Source: Stanieria sp. NIES-3757
GTDB taxonomy: Bacteria; Cyanobacteriota; Cyanobacteriia; Cyanobacteriales; Xenococcaceae
Length of the DNA stretch: 64,000 nt
Direction of reading: 5' to 3'
NCBI GenBank assembly: GCA_002355455.1
Contig: AP017375.1
Span: 4,889,640 to 4,953,639, forward strand
Part shown: positions 55,202 through 64,000 of the stretch, piece after piece
Position numbering within the stretch: position 1 is the first letter of the stretch
Layout: the number at the start of each line of letters is the position of its first letter
The notes under the pieces: generated by a model
What the model was told of the DNA's origin: nothing
The model's input: the letters and a program-made list of their open reading frames with translations, nothing else
Databases searched by the model: none
Made by a program: the position numbers and the translations under genes

Positions 55202-58033
55202 TTAGTCTACGATGAACTGACTGACGCTAGTTTGTAGTTCTTGAGAAGTTGTTAGTAGTTCTTGGAAAGATTGAGAAATTACAGTTGAACTTTCAAGAGT
55301 ATTTTGTGCGAGTGTAGAAACCTCGGTCATAGCTTGCGTCAAGCTTTGAGATTGCTGACTTTGAGTCATAGTTGTTCGAGAAATTCCTTCTACAAGTTCG
55401 CTAATCTGATTAGTAACAGTGACAATTTCGCTCAAACTTTGACGAGTTTCGTTGACCAAATTAGACCCCTGAACAACCTGAGTAATACCAAGTTCCATCG
55501 TTTCAGTTACTTCTTTGATGCCAAGTTGAATTTCGTCAACCAATCGTTCAATTTCTGTGGTTGCGTTAGCAGATTGATAAGCTAATGAACGAACTTCATC
55601 GGCTACAACAGCAAAACCTTTACCATATTCGCCAGCACGGGTTGCCTCGATCGCTGCATTTAAAGATAGTAAATTAGTTTGAGTAGCAAAGTTTTCAATC
55701 AAATTGACTACCTTAGAGATTTTTTGCGAAGCTTCACCAAGACGTTTAATTTTTTTAGCTGTTTCAGAGACGGTTTCTCGCATCTCTAAAATACTGTCTA
55801 CTGTTCTTTCCATCAATAAATCACCACTATTGACAGTGCGGTTGGCTTCTTGAAGTGCCTGTTCAACTTTTTGAGCATTAGCTGTCACTGCCTGAGTGGA
55901 AGAAACCATGAGTTGTAGTTCTTGTAAAGCTAGTTGTAAACGCTCCACCTGCTGTTGAGCTTCAGTAGATAATCTAGTTACTGATGTGGTGTTATGATTA
56001 GAAGTCGAACTAACGCGATTGGCAGTTAGCTGAACCTGCCTGACTAACTCCCGCATAGTTTGAATAGTAGTATTGTAGCCATCAGCGATCGTGCCAATTT
56101 CATCATCAGATAAAGGAGCTCGAACGGTAAGATCTCCAGAGAAAGAAGGCTCTAAAGCACGAAGAACTTTTAAAGCTCCTTGTTGAAGCTTTTCTCTTTC
56201 GGTTCGTTCTCGTTCAGCGACTTCGCTCAACTGCTGTTCTTGAGAGCGTACCTGCACAAGATAGGCTGAAAGTTGTAGAGTAACACCAATTTGAGTAGCA
56301 ACCTGCTCTAAAATTGCCCGTTCAAAAACTTCCCAATGACGAACACGATCATTTTGATAAATTCCCAAAAGTCCCCAGAGCTTTTCTCCTTGGAAAATTG
56401 GCGCGATCGCATAAGCTTTAGTACCCCATTGCTCTAAAAGCTCTAAGTGGCATTGGTTATAATCTTCTTGGTAAATATCCTTTACCATAAGAGTCTCACG
56501 GCGAACATAGCGTCCTCCTTGAGTTTCTTGAAGATAAGTATCTCTAACCTGAGCCAGTTCCGTTCCTACTAGTTTTAACCAATTACTACCGACAGACTCG
56601 ACGATGAATTCTCCTGTCCAGTCAGGATAAAAGCGAAAAACTCCAACCCGGTCTAATTTCAGCACTTGACGTAGTTCACTAGCAGCAAAGTTTAAAATAG
56701 TATTGGTATCGGTACTTTCTCCAGCTAGTTCGGCTAAACGACTTACCAATCGCGCCGAAAATTGCACAATCGCAGTTTCTCTTTCGTTGCTTTGTGCTAA
56801 TTCGTGATCGTGCTTGTGAATTTTTTCTAGCAATTGTGCTTGTTGCAGAGCTACGGCTAATTGGTTGCCAATCTGCATCATCAAATCGATTTCCGATTGA
56901 TGCCAGTGACGAGAACTGGAGTTTTGATAAGAAGCAAACAAACCCCACAGTTTCCCTCCTTGGAAAATCGGGACAATTAAATAAGCTTTAGCTTGATATT
57001 TTTCTAACAACTCTACATAGCAGGAAGAAAAATCTTGGCTATAAATATCCTCTACCGCCGAAAATTTTTGCCCCCTGACATATTCTCCTCCTTGAGTGTC
57101 GCGCAAAAAGCTATCAGGTTCATCATTATTTTGTTCAACCAACAAAGACACCCAACCGCTACCTACCGATTCAGCGACAACTTTTCCACTCCAATCAGAA
57201 TTAAATTGATAGATTACAGTTCGGTCTGCTTTTAGCAGTTTTATTACTTCTTGAGTAACCGTTTTAAAAATAGTACTTAATTCCGAACAGTTGCGAATTT
57301 TTTCCAAAACTTTATTACAAGTTTTTTCCCTCAAAGCATCATGTTCTCGCCCTGAAACTATTTCTGTATAATGAATGGCTAAACTTAGTTCTTTAATGAT
57401 TCGCTCGACTAAAATAATATCCGTTTCTTGCCACTGACGAGGGCGATCGCATTGGTGTATAACCAACAAACCCCAAACCTCTTCAGAGCTAATTTTTGCT
57501 GCATCAGTTTTTAACAAAATTGGCAAACTTAAAGATGCTTTAACTTGAAATTTTTCTAGCAATTGCATCTGATAAGGAGTAAGTCTAGTTTGGGCAAGAT
57601 CTTTAATGGTTACTATTTGGTTTGAGTAATCTGCTGCTTGTTGAGCTCCAAAAACCAAACAAGGAAGATTTTCTTCCCAACTAGGAGTCCAACCCGAAAC
57701 TAAAGATTCAGCTATTACTTGACCACTAGTATGATTGTTAAAGCGATAAATCAAAACACGGCTAGCTTGTAAATCCTCTCGAAGGGCTGCTACTGTTGTA
57801 TTTAATAAGCTGTCGTACTCAGTTAATTGATGAATTTGCTGGCGAATTTTTTCAAAACGAATTTGCTCTTGTTTAAATAAACTAGTTTCTGTTGTTTGTG
57901 ACCAATCAGTTTGAATTGAAGAATCTTGATTTGATTGTTTAGATTCTAATACTTTTGCTTCTTTTAAATCTTTGTCCGCAGTTTTCTCTATGTCTGAGAT
58001 TGATTCCATGGCTACTTCATCTGGTTTATTCAT
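55202..58033 (-). CDS. pixJ: Methyl-accepting protein with cyanobacteriochrome-like GAF domains (PixJ type)
   Basis: A 943-residue receptor with no membrane segment. Three GAF domains lie at about 75-220, 245-395 and 430-590, then HAMP (about 620-670) and a signalling domain with [34 protein letters not shown]3 has Cys528-His529 in [17 protein letters not shown], the canonical bilin-attachment motif of cyanobacteriochromes. GAF2 has Cys338-Tyr339 in [23 protein letters not shown]1 has Tyr in place of Cys ([12 protein letters not shown]), so it should not attach a bilin. PixJ/TaxD1 of Synechocystis controls positive phototaxis; unlike it, no membrane segment is visible here. Bilin binding is predicted only. 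Confidence 0.88.
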   Translation of the reverse strand: MNKPDEVAMESISDIEKTADKDLKEAKVLESKQSNQDSSIQTDWSQTTETSLFKQEQIRFEKIRQQIHQLTEYDSLLNTTVAALREDLQASRVLIYRFNNHTSGQVIAESLVSGWTPSWEENLPCLVFGAQQAADYSNQIVTIKDLAQTRLTPYQMQLLEKFQVKASLSLPILLKTDAAKISSEEVWGLLVIHQCDRPRQWQETDIILVERIIKELSLAIHYTEIVSGREHDALREKTCNKVLEKIRNCSELSTIFKTVTQEVIKLLKADRTVIYQFNSDWSGKVVAESVGSGWVSLLVEQNNDEPDSFLRDTQGGEYVRGQKFSAVEDIYSQDFSSCYVELLEKYQAKAYLIVPIFQGGKLWGLFASYQNSSSRHWHQSEIDLMMQIGNQLAVALQQAQLLEKIHKHDHELAQSNERETAIVQFSARLVSRLAELAGESTDTNTILNFAASELRQVLKLDRVGVFRFYPDWTGEFIVESVGSNWLKLVGTELAQVRDTYLQETQGGRYVRRETLMVKDIYQEDYNQCHLELLEQWGTKAYAIAPIFQGEKLWGLLGIYQNDRVRHWEVFERAILEQVATQIGVTLQLSAYLVQVRSQEQQLSEVAERERTEREKLQQGALKVLRALEPSFSGDLTVRAPLSDDEIGTIADGYNTTIQTMRELVRQVQLTANRVSSTSNHNTTSVTRLSTEAQQQVERLQLALQELQLMVSSTQAVTANAQKVEQALQEANRTVNSGDLLMERTVDSILEMRETVSETAKKIKRLGEASQKISKVVNLIENFATQTNLLSLNAAIEATRAGEYGKGFAVVADEVRSLAYQSANATTEIERLVDEIQLGIKEVTETMELGITQVVQGSNLVNETRQSLSEIVTVTNQISELVEGISRTTMTQSQQSQSLTQAMTEVSTLAQNTLESSTVISQSFQELLTTSQELQTSVSQFIVD

Positions 58034-58215
58034 AAAACACCTTTTTGTTTGGTAGTTAATAGCTAAAAAAATTACAGCGATTTTTAGTTAAATAGAACAC
58101 AATTAATCAACTTTTTTCATCTGCTTTTTGCCTGCTGTCTGATACTAATGATGTGGTTCAAAACGGATCGAGTCTGCTTAAACTTCGTCTACTAAGCACG
58201 AAAACTGCTGTAAAT

Positions 58216-58779
58216 TTAAGTTTGCAAGACGGTAGTAATCGCTCGAACATCTAAGAGCATCAAAGAATTTCCGTCAGCATCAAGAAAATAACCTTGTAAA
58301 AAACCATGTAATGGTTCAAGCGCACTGAGTTGGGAAACGGCACAACAAAATTTACGCTCATAAGTTTCAATTCCTCTAATTTGCTCAACCAAAAGCCCGA
58401 TCTTATGGTTGTGGTTTTCTAACTCAACCAGCAGTACCATGCCAGATTGAGGCATAGGCGATCGCCGAATCCAATGTACTGCTCCTAGTAAATTTGCTAA
58501 ATCTACGATCCAAATTGCCTCTCCTTGCCAATTCATTATTCCTAATAAAAACTCTGCTATTTGAGGAACTGGCAAAATTTCTTTAAGAGTTACATCGACT
58601 ACTCCACGCAAATCTGAGAGGGAAACTAAAGCATTAATTTCTGTACTAAGACTAAATTTGAGAAATCTTTCGCCATTTTGCTGTAATCTATTGCCAAACT
58701 GAAGCATTTCTTCGCTGTTTGCCAGTGAGGCAAAAGCCTTAGTTGCTTGAAGCAAAGTTTTATTATTTGATAAATTCAT
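58216..58779 (-). CDS. pixI: CheW-like coupling protein (PixI type)
   Basis: A 187-residue CheW-like protein starting at MNLSNNKTLL; the frame is open to 58806, but this ATG leaves the smaller overlap (17 bases) with cheY. The CheW core spans about 50-185 (FLKFSLSTEINALVSLSDLRGVVDV, LLGIMNWQGEAIWIVDLANLLG, ENHNHKIGLLVEQIRGIET). It should bridge the receptor and CheA. The overlap with the upstream cheY suggests translational coupling. About 180 bases separate it from the receptor gene. Confidence 0.85.
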   Translation of the reverse strand: MNLSNNKTLLQATKAFASLANSEEMLQFGNRLQQNGERFLKFSLSTEINALVSLSDLRGVVDVTLKEILPVPQIAEFLLGIMNWQGEAIWIVDLANLLGAVHWIRRSPMPQSGMVLLVELENHNHKIGLLVEQIRGIETYERKFCCAVSQLSALEPLHGFLQGYFLDADGNSLMLLDVRAITTVLQT

Positions 58780-59125
58780 TGACTGTCTGTAGTAATGTAG
58801 TTTCATCTACTGGTTTGGTCAAATAAGCATCAGCACCGCTCATTTTGCCCCAAGTTTTATCAACTTCCTTATTTTTGGTTGAACATATTACTATGGGAAT
58901 TGTTTGAGTTTCTGGGTTGGCTTTGAGTTTTCGACAAAGCTCAAACCCGCTCAATCCAGGTAAAATTACGTCTAATAGAATAAGATTTGGTTTTTGTCTT
59001 TTTAATATAAGTTGGGCTTCTTCTCCACTACGAACCCCAAGCACAGAAAATCCTTTTTTTTCTAACAAGCTAGTCAACTTTTCTGTCTCTACTAGACTAT
59101 CTTCAACTAAAAGAACTTTATTCAT
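58763..59125 (-). CDS. pixH: CheY-like response regulator (PixH type)
   Basis: A 120-residue stand-alone receiver. Acidic pocket VEDSLVE, phosphoacceptor Asp52 in LILLDVILPGLSG, Thr/Ser switch in IVICSTK and Lys in YLTKPVD are all in place. In pix/pil systems this PixH/PilH-type CheY is phosphorylated by CheA and acts with PixG on pilus motors. It overlaps the following CheW gene by 17 bases and follows the PatA-type gene by nine bases, which ties the three together. Confidence 0.92.
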   Translation of the reverse strand: MNKVLLVEDSLVETEKLTSLLEKKGFSVLGVRSGEEAQLILKRQKPNLILLDVILPGLSGFELCRKLKANPETQTIPIVICSTKNKEVDKTWGKMSGADAYLTKPVDETTLLQTVNEFIK

Positions 59126-59134
59126 GATTCAGGT

Positions 59135-60340
59135 TTATTTTTTAATGGCTAAAAATTTGTCAAGAATGTTAAGAACTAATTCAGACTCTACTGGTTTAGA
59201 AAGAAAATCTGTTGAACCGACTAACTTGGCTCTCATCCGATCTACTAGACCATCTTTACCTGTCAAAATTACAATTGGGATATTTTGAAGGCTTGGAGTT
59301 CGCCTAAGTTGAGCGCAAAGCTCGTAACCATTAATGATGGGCATTAACAAATCTAAAAAGATGAAGTCAGGCTTATTTTTTAACAATGTTGGTATTACCT
59401 TAATTGGCTGCTGAATACAAATAAAGCGATAACCTTGTTTAGTAATAATTTGCTCTAAAGCCTGACAGATCAAAGGACTATCATCAACACAAGCTATTAA
59501 AGGTGATTTTGTCGATGATGTTTCTAAAGATTTTGGGTTGGCGGTGTTTTCTTGATCGATAACTTGAAAGTCAAAGCTTTTAGCGATGGGAACACTAGAA
59601 AAAGAAATCACACCTAGATCGACTAATGGAATGAGCGATTGAGTTAAACTAACGATGTTTTGCCGACTTTTAAGGGCTAAATCTCTTAGATTTTGTGTTC
59701 CATTAATTAAGGAAATAACTTGTTGTTGTTCCCTAGAAATAATTTGTTTTTGGAGTTGTGTTGGTTGTTGAATAATGGGAAATAAATTGGGTGAATAAGT
59801 TCCCAATCCAGCACTTTGCCATTGCTGCCAAGTTCTGATAGCTTTTTTGAGAATTACATCTGTTTCTATAAAAGGTAAAAGCAACCCCAACTTGCTATTA
59901 GGATCGTTAAAATTAATTTCAAAAGATAAGCGATCGCGATTTTGATTAATATATTGAAGAATATCAAACAACACTTCAATTGCTACATTGATCATCAAGC
60001 TAGTAAGCTGCGTTTTTTGAATTAATTGCTTTCTTTGTAGCTGTACTAAAAACTCACATTCTTTATTTTTTGAGGTTTGAGATTCAAATTTTTTCAATTC
60101 AGTTTTGACAATTTCAGGACAACACAACGTCAACTGTCGCTGAAATCGATTCTCTAAATTACTTTCGCCAGTGCTCCAACTTAAACGTCCAAGACGAAAA
60201 TTTAATGTCCAACTCAAATCTGTAGTGGTTTTGACCTTTAAACTTCCGCTATAAGCTGTTTCTTTTAACTGTAACAACTTAAATTCCAATAACTTAGAGG
60301 TTATGTTTTCTGAGCTTAAATCTGGCTCTAGTTGCTGCAT
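59135..60340 (-). CDS. pixG: PatA-type response regulator (PixG), first gene of the taxis operon
   Basis: A 401-residue protein beginning MQQLEPDLSS; GAGGAG seven bases upstream fixes this start, although the frame stays open to 60433. The N-terminal part (about 10-280) matches the PatA/DUF4388 region (LKETAYSGSLKVKTTTDLSWTL, FRLGRLSWSTGE). The C-terminal receiver has ACVDDSPLI, phospho-Asp in FIFLDLLMPIING and FLSKPVE. PixG/PilG-type proteins take the phosphate from CheA and steer type IV pilus activity. It is the probable promoter-proximal gene. Confidence 0.9.
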   Translation of the reverse strand: MQQLEPDLSSENITSKLLEFKLLQLKETAYSGSLKVKTTTDLSWTLNFRLGRLSWSTGESNLENRFQRQLTLCCPEIVKTELKKFESQTSKNKECEFLVQLQRKQLIQKTQLTSLMINVAIEVLFDILQYINQNRDRLSFEINFNDPNSKLGLLLPFIETDVILKKAIRTWQQWQSAGLGTYSPNLFPIIQQPTQLQKQIISREQQQVISLINGTQNLRDLALKSRQNIVSLTQSLIPLVDLGVISFSSVPIAKSFDFQVIDQENTANPKSLETSSTKSPLIACVDDSPLICQALEQIITKQGYRFICIQQPIKVIPTLLKNKPDFIFLDLLMPIINGYELCAQLRRTPSLQNIPIVILTGKDGLVDRMRAKLVGSTDFLSKPVESELVLNILDKFLAIKK

Positions 60341-60959
60341 TGTAATCTCCTCATATTTATTTACTAGAGTTAATCTCAAACCAAGTAAATTAATATATTT
60401 TTTCTTTCTATTTATAATTCCCAAATATTTCAAAAAAATATCAACTTAAGCGCACATTTTTGAGTTTAAAATTTCAACCCAAAATCTTGCTCAAGCATTA
60501 AAAAATCAAATATTAAATTAAGTAACAAATAATTTGTTTTAACTAAAAAAATAGTTAAAAATAGCTTATCAAAATAAAATAAGCTTTGTTTTTAGTCGAT
60601 TTTTTGAATTTTAGTGACTATTGCTTTAGGTATTATTGCTGATTTATTATATTTATTTTCAATAAAAGATTTTAAATTTCTTATGAAGAAGAGATAAAAT
60701 TTAAATATTTAAATAGAATAAAAAAAATTACTAGTCATAAAATTGAATTTGAAATATTTTTTTTTATTGAGCTATTTTTTATTACCTTATTTCAAGGTGT
60801 AATATAAAAAACTTGAATATTTGCTACATATGTATAGCAGTATGTTTTTAGGTTAGAACATCAAGCTCTTGCTCTAAAAATAACAAATAACTTTTTTTAC
60901 ATCTACTGATTAATGATTAAAAGCGATCGCCCTATTTAACTATTGATTGACCAGATGCA
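60341..60959. other. Upstream region of the taxis operon, gene-free
   Basis: About 620 AT-rich bases with long T and A runs (notably 60720-60780). It should contain the operon promoter; I cannot place it with confidence. No ORF or RNA gene apart from the structured element that follows. Confidence 0.5.
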
Positions 60960-61032
60960 GTGAACGCAGGCACCGCCGAGATTCTTCAGTTCCTTCGTTT
61001 CACTCAGGACTCAGAACTGGTGTACCGTTCAC
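60960..61032. other. GC-rich nested inverted-repeat element, possible structured RNA
   Basis: Three nested pairs can form: GTGAACG with CGTTCAC, CACC with GGTG, and AGTTC with GAACT, in register within 73 bases and closing a 21-base loop. The element is far richer in GC than its surroundings and lies 30 bases after the prfA stop, so it may end that operon, serve as an RNA, or be a mobile repeat unit. No T-run follows directly. Confidence 0.45.
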
Positions 61033-61061
61033 TTGAAATTTAACGACCGCTTTTGACTAAT

Positions 61062-62174
61062 TTAATTCAACGCTTCTGCTGTATCAGGAGAATTGGCAAG
61101 TTCGGCTAATCGTTCTTGTTGATCTTGAGAAATACAAGATTGAATCATGTCCTCAATATTACCTTCCAACGCACTTGCTAAAGCAAAGTTTTGTCCCAAT
61201 CTATGATCGGTGACACGATTATCTTTGTAATTATAAGTACGGATTTTTTCTGAACGCGCCCCCGTTCCAACTTGTGATTGTCTTAAACCTCTAACTTCTT
61301 GTTGTTGTTCGGCTAATTTCATATCGTATAATTTAGCCCGTAAAATTTGCATCGCTCGTTCGCGGTTTTGTAATTGCGATCGCTCTTCCGTACAGAAAAT
61401 TCTAATTCCTGTCGGTTTGTGAATTAAATCGACTGCTGTTTCTACTTTGTTCACGTTTTGTCCACCTGCACCACCCGAACGAGCGGTTTTCAATTCAATA
61501 TCTTTAGGATCAATCTGTACTTCTACTTCATCGACTTCTGGCATAATCGCTACTGTCGCAGTAGAAGTGTGAACTCTTCCACCAGCTTCAGTGACAGGAA
61601 CTCGCTGGACTCGATGCACTCCCGCCTCAAATTTAAGCTTACTGTAAACAGAATCTCCCTGAATTTCTAAAATCGCCTCTTTAAAACCTCCCATATCAGC
61701 TAAAGATTCACTGACAAGCTTGACATTCCAGTTTTGCGATTCCGCATACCGAGAGTACATTCTTACTAAATCACCAGCCCAAATACTAGCTTCATCACCA
61801 CCAGTACCAGCCCTAATTTCCAACATAATATTTTTATCATCGTTAGGATCTCGGGGGAGCAATAATAATTTAAGTCTGCTTTCTAATTGGTCTATTTTTT
61901 CCTCTAGTTCATCAACTTCTAAAGCTGCCATTTCTCTCATTTCAGAATCACCACCAGCTTCTTTGAGAATTTCTTTAGCACCAACTAATTCTGCCGTTGC
62001 CTTTTTCCATTCCTCATAAGTATGAACAGTGTCTTCTAAAGAAGAACGAACTTTCGCTATTTTTTGTAACTCATCTGGATTAGTAGCAATATCAGGATCT
62101 CCCAAACGGCGAGTTAATTCTTGATAGGTTTGTTCTACTGATTTGAGTTTTTCTAATAAATAAACTTCAGCCAT
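61062..62174 (-). CDS. prfA: Peptide chain release factor 1
   Basis: RF1 ends translation at UAA and UAG. The 370-residue product, started at [11 protein letters not shown] with GGAG ten bases upstream, has the catalytic GGQ in [18 protein letters not shown] and [22 protein letters not shown] before it; the codon-reading PxT tripeptide lies in that segment (PVT). The frame is open five codons further. It is the last gene of the truA-rplM-rpsI-rpmE-prfA string, a known cyanobacterial order. Confidence 0.97.
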   Translation of the reverse strand: MAEVYLLEKLKSVEQTYQELTRRLGDPDIATNPDELQKIAKVRSSLEDTVHTYEEWKKATAELVGAKEILKEAGGDSEMREMAALEVDELEEKIDQLESRLKLLLLPRDPNDDKNIMLEIRAGTGGDEASIWAGDLVRMYSRYAESQNWNVKLVSESLADMGGFKEAILEIQGDSVYSKLKFEAGVHRVQRVPVTEAGGRVHTSTATVAIMPEVDEVEVQIDPKDIELKTARSGGAGGQNVNKVETAVDLIHKPTGIRIFCTEERSQLQNRERAMQILRAKLYDMKLAEQQQEVRGLRQSQVGTGARSEKIRTYNYKDNRVTDHRLGQNFALASALEGNIEDMIQSCISQDQQERLAELANSPDTAEALN

Positions 62175-62289
62175 GACCCATAACTCCAAAATGAAATGAT
62201 TATTTTAATTTAGATTTAAATAAAATAAATACAACAAACCCAGCAGCCCAAAATGAAGCAACTGCTGGGGTAATACAAAAACTAATTTA

Positions 62290-62535
62290 CTATTTTTCTT
62301 TGTTGGAATTAGAAGCGTCGGATTTACTATCAAGCATCCCATATTTCCGCAAAAAGCGATCAACTCGCCCTTCGGTATCAATAATTTTTTGAGTTCCAGT
62401 AAAATAGGGATGATTTCCAGACCAAACATCAACATTAATTTCTGGTTGAGTCGAACCTACCGTCATAACAACTTCGCCATTACAAATGACTTTCGCTTCA
62501 GGATACCAAGTAGGATGAATATCAGGTTTAGGCAT
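62290..62535 (-). CDS. rpmE: 50S ribosomal protein L31
   Basis: An 81-residue bL31 protein (PKPDIHPTWYPEAKVICNGEVV, then VDVWSGNHPYFTGTQKIIDTEGRVDRF). Only one cysteine is present, so it is the zinc-free (C-) type found in cyanobacteria and plastids. It lies 36 bases after rpsI and 115 before prfA on the same strand. The overlapping frame at 62205-62435 is a shadow. Confidence 0.95.
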   Translation of the reverse strand: MPKPDIHPTWYPEAKVICNGEVVMTVGSTQPEINVDVWSGNHPYFTGTQKIIDTEGRVDRFLRKYGMLDSKSDASNSNKEK

Positions 62536-62571
62536 AATTTCGATTCTTGTATTATCTTCCTAAGTATAATT

Positions 62572-62985
62572 TTATCGTTTTGAGTATTGAGGTGCTTTAC
62601 GAGCCTTGTGTAAACCGTATTTTTTACGTTCTTTAGAACGTGGATCGCGAGTTAAATATCCTTCAGTTTTCAGTGGTTGACGATTGTTAGGGTCTTGTTG
62701 ACATAAAGCTCTTGCCACACCTAATTTAACGGCATCGGCTTGTCCGGTCAAACCACCACCATGAGCATTAACCAAAATATCATACTCATTTTCAAAGCCT
62801 AAAGTTTCTAAAGGAGCTTTAATCCCTTGAAGATAACCAGGAATACGATTAAAGTAATCTTTTCCTGGTTTGTTGTTGACAACAATTTGTCCATTACCAG
62901 GTACTAAACGAACTCTCGCAATTGAAGACTTACGACGACCAGTACCCCAGTAAACTACTCGGTCTTGTGATTCTGTTGCTTGCAT
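62572..62985 (-). CDS. rpsI: 30S ribosomal protein S9
   Basis: A 137-residue uS9 protein with [19 protein letters not shown] at the start and the C-terminal [20 protein letters not shown] tail that reaches the P-site tRNA. Its ATG shares one base with the rplM stop (TAATG) and its GGAGG Shine-Dalgarno lies in the last codons of rplM, giving tight coupling between the two ribosomal genes. Confidence 0.98.
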   Translation of the reverse strand: MQATESQDRVVYWGTGRRKSSIARVRLVPGNGQIVVNNKPGKDYFNRIPGYLQGIKAPLETLGFENEYDILVNAHGGGLTGQADAVKLGVARALCQQDPNNRQPLKTEGYLTRDPRSKERKKYGLHKARKAPQYSKR

Positions 62986-63440
62986 TATTTACCTCCGACA
63001 GGAATAGTGTTGATATTTAAAATTTCTGGTTGCTGGGCTTGGTGTGGATGTTCTGAACCTGAGTAAACTTTTAACTTAGTAAATAGTTTTCTACCTAAAG
63101 AATTTTTGGGTAACATCCCTTTGACTGCTTGTTCAATAATTCTTTCAGGAATACGAGCTTGAAGTTGCTCAAAAGTCTCTACTTTCATCCCTCCAGGTCT
63201 ACCAGAGTGACGACGATAGAGTTTTTGATTACTTTTTCTTCCTGTAACAACAACTTTATCAGCATTAACCACAATAACAAAGTCACCCGTATCCATATGA
63301 GGAGTAAAAGTTGGTTTATTTTTTCCTCGTAAAATGATCGCAATTTCAGAAGCGAGACGACCTAGACGTTTCTCGGCAGCGTCAACTACATACCATTTCT
63401 GTTCTAAGGTTTCTTGAGTGGGTAAAGGAGTTTTATTCAT
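62985..63440 (-). CDS. rplM: 50S ribosomal protein L13
   Basis: A 151-residue uL13 protein: [52 protein letters not shown] and the C-terminal [18 protein letters not shown] all fit the family. It binds 23S rRNA early in assembly. It follows truA by 40 bases and overlaps rpsI by one base, forming the core of the operon. Confidence 0.98.
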   Translation of the reverse strand: MNKTPLPTQETLEQKWYVVDAAEKRLGRLASEIAIILRGKNKPTFTPHMDTGDFVIVVNADKVVVTGRKSNQKLYRRHSGRPGGMKVETFEQLQARIPERIIEQAVKGMLPKNSLGRKLFTKLKVYSGSEHPHQAQQPEILNINTIPVGGK

Positions 63441-63480
63441 TTTCTTGAGAATATTAGTGGATTAGTTTAAGATATTTAGT

Positions 63481-64000
63481 TTAATGAGCTAGGGTAAAAC
63501 TTGGTTGAGTATCGTACCAGACTTGTTTTGGAAAAGGAAATTCTGGATAACCAACTCTCAGTAAGCATAATCCTTTTGCTGGGGCAGAATACTTAACTTC
63601 TTCTCTTCTTTGATTTTGCCAAAGTTCGGTAAAGTCTTTTGGCGATCGCTGTTGAGTTCCTACTTCTACAAGCATCCCTACTAATAGTCTTACCATGCCA
63701 TACAAAAAACCATTAGCTTGAATCTCTAAATTAAGAAAAGAACCGTTACGATAACATTCAGCCACTTGTATATCTACCCACGAATGCTTTCTCTCAGAAC
63801 CAGAACGCCTAAAAGCAGCCAAGTGATGTTTTCCAATCAAAGGATTTAAAGCAGTTTGGATGAGAGATTCTTCTAAAGGAGTCTGGTAATAATGCCAACA
63901 AACAGAATGAACAAACAAATTCGGTTGTTTATCTGTATAGATGGTATAACGGTAACGTCGCCACAAAGCGGAAAAACGAGCGTGCCAAGTAGGCGATACT
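63481..64000 (-). CDS. truA: tRNA pseudouridine(38-40) synthase, partial
   Basis: The C-terminal 172 residues of TruA; the frame is open to the window edge, so the N-terminal part with the catalytic Asp lies beyond. Visible family blocks are WHARFSALWRRYRYTIYT, FRRSGSERKHSW and IQANGFLYGMVRLLVGMLVEVG, then APAKGLCLLRVGYP. TruA modifies positions 38-40 of tRNA anticodon stems. It is the most upstream gene of the translation operon seen here. Confidence 0.93.
   Translation of the reverse strand, partial: VSPTWHARFSALWRRYRYTIYTDKQPNLFVHSVCWHYYQTPLEESLIQTALNPLIGKHHLAAFRRSGSERKHSWVDIQVAECYRNGSFLNLEIQANGFLYGMVRLLVGMLVEVGTQQRSPKDFTELWQNQRREEVKYSAPAKGLCLLRVGYPEFPFPKQVWYDTQPSFTLAH

Noticed and set aside
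62205-62435. 76-codon minus-strand frame overlapping rpmE and its 3' spacer
   Set aside because: Out of frame with the clear rpmE gene; shadow.

Overview
The window is a piece of a cyanobacterial chromosome. This follows from dozens of copies of the HIP1 octamer GCGATCGC, low GC content with AT-rich intergenic DNA, and genes typical of the phylum: ycf46, an rre1/ycf29-type regulator, a PIC1/TIC21-like (DUF3611) protein, a Calvin-type class II aldolase, transketolase, a petL-like gene, an LptD-type DUF3769 protein and a complete phototaxis-type (pix/tax) chemosensory operon. Mostly single-gene units on both strands, HIP1 richness and palindromic intergenic repeats suggest a unicellular or pleurocapsalean lineage; that placement is an inference.

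Layout. 1-9.8 kb: end of a ureidoglycolate-lyase-like gene, ribF, an M48 protease, plsC, an SDR, ycf46 with an SH3 protein, a dead metallophosphoesterase gene, rsmA and ispE. 10-17 kb: NIL-ferredoxin, txlA-like thioredoxin, a second SDR, a possible small RNA, a RemA-like (DUF370) protein, a large metallophosphoesterase, DUF3611 and DUF4278 proteins. 17.4-20 kb: two signalling genes, REC-GGDEF and REC-histidine kinase. 20.6-29.3 kb: an isolated P-type ATPase N-domain, the TIGR02588/TIGR02587 pair, an RluA enzyme, a GpgS-like glycosyltransferase, a gene graveyard with TonB-receptor and BrnA scraps, a type II NADH dehydrogenase and LptD. 29.6-44.5 kb: a putative degenerate dynamin-like protein, fba, midA-like, fmt, argC, map, the acpP-fabF-tkt group, a Ca2+/H+ exchanger and the Rre1-type regulator. 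44.7-51.4 kb: a small membrane protein, a PHP protein, an ABC ATPase, an OmpR-type regulator, dnaA with a DnaA-box cluster at its 3' end, def-glk, petL and ychJ. 51.5-60.3 kb: the minus-strand taxis operon. 61-64 kb: the truA-rplM-rpsI-rpmE-prfA translation operon.

The most coherent system is the taxis operon. In transcription order it encodes a PatA-type regulator, a CheY, a CheW, a three-GAF methyl-accepting protein, a hybrid CheA and a second CheW. The third GAF domain has the Cys-His motif of bilin-binding cyanobacteriochromes, and the second has Cys-Tyr at the same place, so the receptor is probably a soluble light sensor feeding type IV pilus motility. The other main points are the DnaA-box cluster abutting dnaA, two structured intergenic elements that may be RNAs, a stand-alone ATPase N-domain, and several decayed genes. 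No rRNA, tRNA, CRISPR array or intact insertion sequence was seen.
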